The notes under the pieces were generated by a model that had not been told where the DNA came from, did not search any database, and worked only from the letters and a program-made list of their open reading frames with translations. Below are positions 52,491 to 64,000 of a stretch of 64,000 nucleotides of DNA, one piece after another. Positions within the stretch are counted from its first letter, which is position 1, and each line of letters begins with the position of its first letter. Source of the DNA: Goodfellowiella coeruleoviolacea (GTDB lineage Bacteria; Actinomycetota; Actinomycetes; Mycobacteriales; Pseudonocardiaceae); NCBI RefSeq assembly GCF_024171785.1, contig NZ_JAMTCK010000003.1, positions 248,001 through 312,000 of the forward strand. Direction: 5' to 3'. The position numbers and the translations under genes were made by a program.

Positions 52491-54886
52491 TCATTGTCGA
52501 ACTGAACAGCGTGGTCGCGCTGTTCGTCGGCTTGGCCCACCGCGGCGAGGACGACGTCCAGCACGGCCAACCCGCCCGCCTTGTCCAGCGGTTCGTTGCC
52601 GTTCCCGCACTTCGGCGACTGAACGCAGGACGGGCACCCAGCCGGGCACGCACACGAGGCGATTGCCTCCCGCGTAGCGGCCAACCAGGGGACCAACGCG
52701 GCAAAGCCGCGATCGGCGAAACCGGCTCCCCCGGGATGACCATCGTGCACGAACACCGTCGCCTCCCCGGTGTCAACGTGCAGTGCGGTGGACACCCCGC
52801 CGATGTCCCAACGGTCACAGGTCGCGAACAGCGGTAGCAGGCCGATCGCAGCGTGTTCGGCAGCGTGCAGTGCGCCGGGGACGCGCGCCGGAGCCAGACC
52901 GGCGCCCCCCGGCGCACTGCCGCACAACAACTCCTGGCCCACCGTGTACCAGACGGCCCTGGTGCGCAGGGTCTGCGCCGGAAGGTCCAGCGCGACCCGG
53001 TCCAGCACCGCCCCGGACGGCAGCCGGCGCAGGTAGCCCACCACCTGGGAGGTCACCTCGACCTCGCCGAGGCACACGGTCACCTCGGCGTCCGGGCCCA
53101 CCGGGTACCGGCGCCGCTCCTGCACCCGCACCACCGAGATGTCCACGACATCGCGCGGCAGCGTGGACCACTCCGGATCCTCGGCGTGCACCAGCGCCAC
53201 CCCGGTGTCCAGGTCCAGCTCGTCCACCACGTACGCCTCGCCCTGGTGCAGGTACACCGCGCCCGGGTGCACCTGCCAGCACGCCGCCCCGCTGTCCACC
53301 GTGCCCAGCATCCGGCCGGAGTCGCCCTCGACCACGGCCACCTGGTCACCGCCACCTCCCCGGATGTCCACCAGCGGGTGCGGGCGCTCCGGCGAGGTCC
53401 AGTACCAGCCGGTGGGCCGCCTGCGCACCACCTGGTCGGCGATCAGCTGGTCCAGTGCCTCGGCGACCGGGGCCGAGTCGGCACCGCCGAACGCGTCCAG
53501 GCACTGGCTGGTCAGCGGCAGCTCGGCCGCGGCGCAGGCCAGGTGGGGCGCGAGCACGTACGGGTTGGTCGGGTCCAGCACGGTGGCCTCGACCGGGCGG
53601 TCCAGCACGGCGGCCGGGTGGTGCACCAGGTAGGTGTCCAGTGGGTCGTCCCTGGCCACGAACACCACCAGCGCGCCGTCCCCGCCCCGCCCGGCCCGAC
53701 CCGACTGCTGCCAGAACGAGGCGAGCGTGCCGGGGTAGCCGGCCACCACCACGGCGTCCAGCCCGGCGATGTCCACGCCCAGCTCCAGCGCGTTGGTGGT
53801 GGCCACGGCCAGCAGGTCGCCGTTGGCCAGCCCCCGCTCCAGGGAGCGCCGCTCCTCGGGCAGGAACCCGGCCCGGTAGGCGGCGACCCGCTCGGCCAGC
53901 GCGGGGTCGACCTCGTCGAGGATGCGGCGGGCGGTCAGCGCGGCCAGTTCGGCGCCCCGCCGGGACCGGACGAACGCCAGCGACCGGGCGCCCTCCACCA
54001 CCAGGTCGGCCAGGATGCGGGCGGCCTCGGTGCCGGCCGACCGGCGCACGGGCGCGCCCTGTTCACCGGCGAGCTGGTCGAGCAGGGGCGGCTCCCACAG
54101 CGCCACGGTGCGGCCACCGCGCGGCGAGCCGTCCTCGGTGACCGCGACGCAGGGCACGCCGGTGAGCTGGCTCGCCGAGCCGGCTGGGTGCGACACCGTA
54201 GCCGAGGCCAGCACGAACACCGGGTCGGCGCCGTAGCGGTTGGCCACCCGGCGCAGCCGGCGCAGCAGCAGCGCCACGTGCGAGCCGAACAGGCCCCGGT
54301 AGGTGTGGCACTCGTCCACCACCACGTAGGTCAGCCGGCGGAAGAACCGGGCCCACCGGGCGTGCGCCGGCAGCACGCCCCGGTGCAGCATGTCCGGGTT
54401 GGTGAACACCCACCGCGCGTGCGACCGCACCCAGTCGCGCTCCTGCATGGGGGTGTCGCCGTCGAAGGCGCTCGGCCGGATGTCGGGCAGCCCCAGTTCG
54501 CGCACGGACCGCAGCTGGTCGGCGCCGAGCGCCTTGGTGGGGGACAGGTACAGGGCGGTGGCCCGGGGATCGGTGGTCAGCCTGGTCAGCACGGGCAGCT
54601 GGTAGCCGAGCGACTTGCCCGAGGCCGTGCCGGTGGCCAGCACCACGTGCTGGCCGGACCAGGCCAGCTCGGCCGCGTCGACCTGGTGCCGCCACGGTCG
54701 GCGCACCCCGCGCTCGCGCAGCGCGGCCACCACGTCCTCGGCCGCCCAGTCGGGCCAGTCCGCGTGCCTGGCCGGCCGGTCGGGCAGCTCGCGCACGTGG
54801 GTCAGCGGCGCCTCCCCGGCGGGCACGCCGGCCAGCACCCGGTCCAGCAACCGCGCGCCCCGACTGGTTCCATCCCGCTCCACCAC
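52457..54886 (-). CDS. DEAD/DEAH-box helicase, MrfA/Hrq1-like, with C-terminal Zn-binding DUF1998 (Rv3649-like)
   Basis: 809 residues from GTG at 54884-54886. Motif I LATGTASGKS (83-92), DECH box (191-194), SATVSHPAGS (motif III), and FWQQSGRAGRGG (motif VI). C-terminal DUF1998 with Cys747, Cys751, Cys754 and Cys760 (C-x3-C-x2-C-x5-C), a metal site needed in MrfA. MrfA-type helicases act in repair of mitomycin C lesions. Orthologue of Rv3649, which in M. tuberculosis is adjacent to cspA; no cold-shock gene is here. It overlaps the Prim-Pol-like gene by 34 bp tail to tail. Confidence 0.9.
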   Translation of the reverse strand: MVERDGTSRGARLLDRVLAGVPAGEAPLTHVRELPDRPARHADWPDWAAEDVVAALRERGVRRPWRHQVDAAELAWSGQHVVLATGTASGKSLGYQLPVLTRLTTDPRATALYLSPTKALGADQLRSVRELGLPDIRPSAFDGDTPMQERDWVRSHARWVFTNPDMLHRGVLPAHARWARFFRRLTYVVVDECHTYRGLFGSHVALLLRRLRRVANRYGADPVFVLASATVSHPAGSASQLTGVPCVAVTEDGSPRGGRTVALWEPPLLDQLAGEQGAPVRRSAGTEAARILADLVVEGARSLAFVRSRRGAELAALTARRILDEVDPALAERVAAYRAGFLPEERRSLERGLANGDLLAVATTNALELGVDIAGLDAVVVAGYPGTLASFWQQSGRAGRGGDGALVVFVARDDPLDTYLVHHPAAVLDRPVEATVLDPTNPYVLAPHLACAAAELPLTSQCLDAFGGADSAPVAEALDQLIADQVVRRRPTGWYWTSPERPHPLVDIRGGGGDQVAVVEGDSGRMLGTVDSGAACWQVHPGAVYLHQGEAYVVDELDLDTGVALVHAEDPEWSTLPRDVVDISVVRVQERRRYPVGPDAEVTVCLGEVEVTSQVVGYLRRLPSGAVLDRVALDLPAQTLRTRAVWYTVGQELLCGSAPGGAGLAPARVPGALHAAEHAAIGLLPLFATCDRWDIGGVSTALHVDTGEATVFVHDGHPGGAGFADRGFAALVPWLAATREAIASCACPAGCPSCVQSPKCGNGNEPLDKAGGLAVLDVVLAAVGQADEQRDHAVQFDNDQAAERSAVTS

Positions 54887-55230
54887 GCCAGCGAGCTTCG
54901 CATATCAGACCGACAATCGACGGTGAGCGGTGGGGTCGGGCCGCTGACCGGCCCGGATCAGGGTCCGGGAAGCAGGCCAGTTGATCTGTCAATAGTGGAC
55001 TGGTGTGGGTGATCCCACAAAAAGGATCTTGATCGATCAGGGGATCGATCTTGACCTGCCTGCGGAGATAACGGTGTGTGCTCGGATTGGGACGCCCGGT
55101 TGTCATCTCGATCATTACCAATAGACTCCGCCCGCATCGCACTCCACTGTGGGAGTGCACACAGTGGCGTCGGGGCCGACGTACGACCGCTGGTTCCTGG
55201 CGCTGAACAGGCAGACACCCAGGAGGACGG
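54887..55230. other. 344-bp divergent intergenic region with CRP-like site and GATCGATC repeats
   Basis: No gene. AT-richer than average. It contains a perfect inverted repeat TGTGGG-TGAT-CCCACA (55004-55019), followed within 25 bp by two GATCGATC palindromes. It must hold the promoters of the helicase and hppA; TTGACC at about 55051 is a candidate -35 for hppA, but no well-spaced -10 follows. Confidence 0.5.
55004..55019. promoter_or_regulatory. Crp/GlxR-like inverted repeat upstream of hppA
   Basis: TGTGGGTGATCCCACA keeps the outer TGTG/CACA of the actinobacterial Crp site TGTGA-N6-TCACA, with G/C instead of A/T at the fifth position of each arm. It lies 212 bp before hppA. A functional Crp gene is in the window. 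Confidence 0.4.
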
Positions 55231-57528
<2,298 letters not shown>

Positions 57529-57585
57529 CCCGGCCGGTCACGCACCGTCGCGATGGCGGTGCGCACAACTGAAGATCCCCGTGTG

Positions 57586-57620
57586 ACAGGGCCCGCCGGC
57601 CTCGCTCCGGCGGGTCCTGT
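57586..57620 (+). terminator. terminator of hppA
   Basis: ACAGGGCCCGCCGG (57586-57599) pairs with CCGGCGGGTCCTGT (57607-57620), 14 bp with one G-U, 7-nt loop, 58 bp past the stop. No U run. Confidence 0.75.
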
Positions 57621-57788
57621 CGCTGTTCGGCGGTGAGCGCATCCACCTGTTCGGCGTGTCCGCTTTGGGGCGCTATGGCCGGGAATTTCACCGTTGGTCC
57701 AGGGCTATACGCCCAATCGGTCTAAATCTTGAGCCGTTCGGGGTAACGTCTGCCTACCTCAGCAGTAGCCAACACAGGGAGTGACCAG

Positions 57789-58442
57789 ATGAGGCGTTGC
57801 CTCGCCACCACCGGAATCCTGACTGCCGCACTGTCGGTCGCTTTGGTCGGATGCAGCAGCGGTGGTTCCACCAACGCCAGTGGCTCCACCAGCAGCGCGA
57901 GCAGCACCACGGCGGCCAGCGGCGACGCCAAGGTGACCTGGGCCAACGACTACTGCGGCGCGCTGATCCCCCTCGCCACCGTGGTCAACCAGCGCCCGGA
58001 GATCGACACCTCGAACATGGCCGCCACCAGGACCAGTCTGATCGGCTTCTTCGGCAACCTGTCCGATGGCCTTGGTCAGAGCCTGGACGGCCTGAAGGGG
58101 CTGGGCGCCGCACCCAGCGCCACCGCCAGCGGCGTTGTCGAGAGCGTCACGAAGACCCTGACCGACATCAAGGCCGGGGTGGACGAGAGCAGGGCCGCCC
58201 TGGACAAGGCCGATCCCGCGAACCCCGCCGCGATGTCGCAGGCCATGACCGGGGCGGGCTCCAGCCTGGGCAAGCTGGCCAACATCGGCGACACCATGTC
58301 GGCCCTGGAGAAGGATCCGGAGTTGGCCGCCGCCGGTGACAAGGCGCCCAAGTGCGAGGAGATGACCAAGGCCCTCGAATCGGACAGCACGTCCGCCAGT
58401 TCGTCCAGCGAGGAGCCGTCCACCAGCACGAGCGGCAACTGA
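57789..58442 (+). CDS. lipoprotein of unknown function
   Basis: 217 residues from ATG at 57789. Lipobox LVGC with Cys22, a Ser/Thr/Gly linker, then an all-helical domain (about residues 47-195) with cysteines in NDYCGALIP and APKCEEMTKAL that could form a disulfide. The Ser/Thr/Glu tail is disordered. The upstream region (57650-57780) is AT-rich and holds its promoter. No family recognised; found between hppA and topA. Confidence 0.85.
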   Translation: MRRCLATTGILTAALSVALVGCSSGGSTNASGSTSSASSTTAASGDAKVTWANDYCGALIPLATVVNQRPEIDTSNMAATRTSLIGFFGNLSDGLGQSLDGLKGLGAAPSATASGVVESVTKTLTDIKAGVDESRAALDKADPANPAAMSQAMTGAGSSLGKLANIGDTMSALEKDPELAAAGDKAPKCEEMTKALESDSTSASSSSEEPSTSTSGN

Positions 58443-58973
58443 GCGGCTTCCGGGAGCCCTTCCCGAGGACTGCTGACGCCGGCTCGCCGAACCAGGGGGT
58501 TCGGTGGGCCGGCGTTCGTCTACCCGCACCCCCGGTGTCCCGGCCCGGGGGCTGGTGACCTGCCCCGCCGGTCGGCGCCGCGTATTGTTGAACAATACTC
58601 GTGTTGACCCCGGCTCCGGTCGGTGGCAGGTTCACGCGGGACGGCGTGTTCGCGACCCCGACCCGGGCACCCTCGTTGGGGTGACATCGGCTCGCCCCGG
58701 CCGGCAACCGGAACAAGGGGCGGTGGTCCGACGTTGCGCAACGCCGAGGCGGAACGGTCTCGTCGGCGCCGGTCGAACACGGGCGGTCACCGCCGTTGAC
58801 CAGCCCACCGAAGGTAGCCGAACGCATGGGGCTGACTGCACAGCGCATCCTCCTACCGGGTGATGCTGGCCGGTTATGTCACCCTGTCTCGGCGGAGAGC
58901 AGGGCGGTCGGCGTAGCAAACAATGCACACTGACGGGTCGGGGACACAGGCGGTAGGAAGAGAGCAGGACAGC
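58443..58973. other. 531-bp intergenic region upstream of topA
   Basis: No gene with plausible codon use. It contains a perfect palindrome (58582-58598) about 380 bp before topA. The topA ribosome-binding site AGGAC lies near 58966. The remainder is unremarkable. Confidence 0.55.
58582..58598. promoter_or_regulatory. orphan GntR-type palindrome
   Basis: GTATTGTTGAACAATAC, 8-bp arms around one base. The core TTGTTGAACAA matches the TNGTNNNACNA pattern of FadR/VanR-type GntR operators. No GntR gene is nearby and the closest gene is the end of the lipoprotein gene. Confidence 0.5.
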
Positions 58974-61883
<2,910 letters not shown>

Positions 61884-62259
61884 GGGGGGCCGGGGCCGAG
61901 GCACGTTCTGCCCGGTCCGGGCGTTGGGAGGGCAACAGGTCCTGGTAGCCGTGCTGATCCGCGCGGCGGGCCGAGGGGTGCGCCACCATGAGGGAGGTGT
62001 TGAGCGCGCAACCGGGCTGGCGGAATCGCGGATCACGCGGGAGTTACGCTACGTGTCTGTCAGTGCGGCGTTCCGCCCGACGGGTCGAGGGTTTCTCGAC
62101 GTGGTCGGGCGGTGCGCTCCGGTTGCGATGGCCGTGGTCGTGCCTCGGCGATGCTCGCCCGAACAGGTAGCGGCTGTCGGGCGTTGGCCCAGCTCACGTG
62201 GGTTGGCGGCCGGTGAATTGCTCCGAATGGGGGTGGGCGGCATTCAAGAGGGCATCGGG
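61884..62259. other. 376-bp intergenic region after topA
   Basis: No gene or strong hairpin. A ribosome-binding site AGAGG at 62247-62251 precedes the GTG start of the next gene. Confidence 0.5.
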
Positions 62260-64000
62260 GTGACCTCGGCTGCTGACCAGCTGGGCGATGCCCAGACCGG
62301 GTCAGCCGAGTCCGGGGGGCCCGGCTCCGGATCACGGCGGTCCGAGGCGTCCACGTCACATCGAATACGCAGCGTGCTGTCGATTCGGGCGTTTCGCCGG
62401 TTGTGGGGCGTCACCTACCTGTGCAGCATGGGCGACTGGCTGTCGATGCTGGCGCTGTCCGGTCTGGTCGGCAAGCTCACCGAGGGCTACCAGTGGCAGA
62501 CCTTCGCGTTCAGCGGGGTCGTGTTCACCCAGCTGCTGCCCGGCGTGCTGTTCGCCCCGGTCGGCGGGGTGCTCGCGGACCGGTTCGACCGGCGCAAGGT
62601 GATGGTGACCGCCGACCTGCTGCGCTGCGCGCTGCTGCTGTCCATCGCCCTGGTCGGGTCGGTGCAGTGGCTGTTCGCCGCCAACTTCCTGGTCGGCTGC
62701 TGCGCCATGCTGTGGATTCCGGCCAAGGAGTCCGGCGTGCCCAACCTGCTGCGCCGCTCCGACCAGGTGGAGACCGCCAACCAGCTCGGCCTGGTGATGA
62801 CCTACGGCATCTCCGTGGTCAGCGGCGCCGGCCTGTACTCGCTGGTCTCGTCCATCCCCGGGGCGCTCAACCTGAAGGGCGCCGAGTTCAGCATCGCCAT
62901 CATCGCGGTGATGATCACCGGCCTGCTCTACCTGGCCTCGGCGATCCTGGTGGCCACCCGCATCCCCGAGCTGTCCGGCCGGCCCGCGGTCAGCCGCCAG
63001 CGGCGCGCCAAGGAACCGGCCGAGCGCGGCGGCTTCGCCCGGATGTTCCGGGAGGGGCTGCGCTTCGCCGGCTCCACCCCGTTGACCAGGGGACTGGTCA
63101 TCGGCATGGCGGGCGCGTTCGCCGCCGGCGGCGCCGTGGTGGGCGCGGCCCGACCCTACGCGTTCAGCCTGCTCGGCGGTGACACCGCGTTCAGCATGCT
63201 GTTCGTCGCGGTGTTCGTCGGCCTGGCCGTCGGCATGGCCACCGCGCCGCGGCTGGCCCGCCGGCTCACCCACAGCCGGCTGTTCGGCACCGCCATCGTG
63301 GCGGCCGGCCTGGCCCTGGTGGTGGTGGCGCTGGCCCCGCACCTGTGGGTCGCGCTGGTGGCCGTGGCCCTGGTCGGGGCCAGCGCCGGGGTCGCGTTCC
63401 TGACCGGGCTGACCATCATCGGCTCCCAGGTGGAGGACGCCATCCGGGGCCGGATCGTGGCGGTCCAGCAGTCCCTGATGAAGATCGTGCTGGCCGCGGC
63501 GACCGCGCTGGCGCCCACGCTGATCACCCTGGTGCAGGTGCGCACCATCACCGTGTTCGGCCACCAGATGATCATCGACGGCAGTCGGCCGGTGCTGCTC
63601 GGCGCCGGCGTGCTGGCCGCGGTCGTCGGGGTGGTCGCCTACCGGCAGATGGACGACCGGCGCACCGAGCCCATCCTGTCCGACCTGCTCGCCGCCATCC
63701 GCGGCCGGCCGCGCCCGTCCAACGGCCTGCTCATCGCGATCGAGGGCGCCACCCCGGCGGACACCAACGCCCAGGCCAACCGGCTGGCCGCCGCACTGCG
63801 CGCCGAGGACCGGCCGGTGCTGCTCGCCCACGACCCCGAACTCAACGACATCCAGCTGAACTCGGTGCTGGCCACCGTGCCGCTGATCAGCCCGCGCTCG
63901 CACGCCCTGGTGGCCGCGGCGGTCCGCGCCGACATGGTGGAGCAGCGCATCCGGCCCGCCCTGGACGCCGGCACCCTGGTGGTGATGGAGCGCTACCTGG
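62260..64000 (+). CDS. MFS-like transporter fused to thymidylate-kinase-like domain, cut off at window end
   Basis: About 580 residues visible from GTG at 62260, AGAGG 8 bp upstream. Residues 40-465 are an MFS domain: FAPVGGVLADRFDRRKVMV loop 2-3, twelve hydrophobic segments. From residue 488 a kinase-like domain begins: LLIAIEGATPADTNAQANRLAAALR. In active thymidylate kinases this reads FEGxDGAGKSTQ; here the P-loop Lys-Ser/Thr is gone (residues 495-505). The last visible VVMERYL replaces the DRY/DRF motif with ERY. MFS-dTMP kinase fusions are known from actinobacteria; this copy looks catalytically inactive in the kinase half. The stop lies beyond the window. Confidence 0.8.
   Translation, partial: MTSAADQLGDAQTGSAESGGPGSGSRRSEASTSHRIRSVLSIRAFRRLWGVTYLCSMGDWLSMLALSGLVGKLTEGYQWQTFAFSGVVFTQLLPGVLFAPVGGVLADRFDRRKVMVTADLLRCALLLSIALVGSVQWLFAANFLVGCCAMLWIPAKESGVPNLLRRSDQVETANQLGLVMTYGISVVSGAGLYSLVSSIPGALNLKGAEFSIAIIAVMITGLLYLASAILVATRIPELSGRPAVSRQRRAKEPAERGGFARMFREGLRFAGSTPLTRGLVIGMAGAFAAGGAVVGAARPYAFSLLGGDTAFSMLFVAVFVGLAVGMATAPRLARRLTHSRLFGTAIVAAGLALVVVALAPHLWVALVAVALVGASAGVAFLTGLTIIGSQVEDAIRGRIVAVQQSLMKIVLAAATALAPTLITLVQVRTITVFGHQMIIDGSRPVLLGAGVLAAVVGVVAYRQMDDRRTEPILSDLLAAIRGRPRPSNGLLIAIEGATPADTNAQANRLAAALRAEDRPVLLAHDPELNDIQLNSVLATVPLISPRSHALVAAAVRADMVEQRIRPALDAGTLVVMERYL

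Overview
The window is a high-GC actinobacterial chromosome segment. Pfam-level gene content and gene order point to the Pseudonocardiales (Pseudonocardiaceae-like); that placement is inferred, not proven. The strongest evidence is long-range synteny with Mycobacterium tuberculosis Rv3646c-Rv3683 (recalled from general knowledge): topA, the MrfA-type helicase, the Tad/Flp locus with ssd, the SerB-like HAD phosphatase, acs, holin-like protein, ephE-like hydrolase, marP-NUDIX-tlpA-nth, a small membrane protein, crp, an MBL-fold protein, ridA, a DUF4177-type small protein, the paired ArsA-like ATPases, whiB4, ponA2-like PBP and a metallophosphoesterase all occur in the same relative order and orientation.

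Layout. 1-6.4 kb: a truncated methyltransferase, an EspC/WXG-like type VII pair, an SseB-like protein, a Pro tRNA with terminator, a metallophosphoesterase, YqeY and a beta-helix membrane protein. 6.4-15 kb: bifunctional PBP, WhiB4-like regulator, coupled ArsA-like ATPases, a frameshifted TetR remnant, an oxidoreductase/TetR divergon with twin operators, then DUF4177 and RidA. 15-24 kb: a paralogous pair of unknown proteins (one with a Tyr/Gln repeat tail), oxidoreductase, NUDIX, MBL, a second beta-clamp-like protein and an MFS exporter. 24-34 kb: crp, nth-tlpA-NUDIX-marP operon, epoxide-hydrolase-like protein, holin-like protein, NhaA, acetyl-CoA synthetase. 34-44 kb: a degenerate Fic-like protein followed by an island for muropeptide/MurNAc turnover (murQ, murR, an L,D-transpeptidase, an AmiE-like serine hydrolase, a NamZ-like protein and a GH3 NagZ). 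44-52 kb: HAD phosphatase, then the Tad/Flp pilus locus (ssd-tadA-tadB-tadC-flp-tadE-tadE-like). 52-64 kb: Prim-Pol-like protein, helicase, H+-pyrophosphatase, lipoprotein, topA and a truncated MFS/thymidylate-kinase-like fusion.

Functional themes are cell-envelope maintenance (PBP, MarP, L,D-transpeptidase, MurNAc recycling), redox/acid stress (WhiB4, MarP, TlpA, NhaA), global regulation (Crp) and a secreted pilus. Many neighbours are joined by 4-base ATGA/GTGA overlaps, which suggests translational coupling. The most interesting unexplained signals are the island inserted between the Rv3661 and Rv3662c-like genes with a possible Ms1-type small RNA beside it, three proteins with enzyme folds that lack key catalytic residues (Fic-like, epoxide hydrolase-like, thymidylate-kinase-like), a TadE gene with an aberrant N-terminal half, two matching pairs of DnaA boxes outside any visible origin, and 15-bp tandem repeats at several loci. 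No CRISPR array, insertion sequence, prophage or rRNA was seen.
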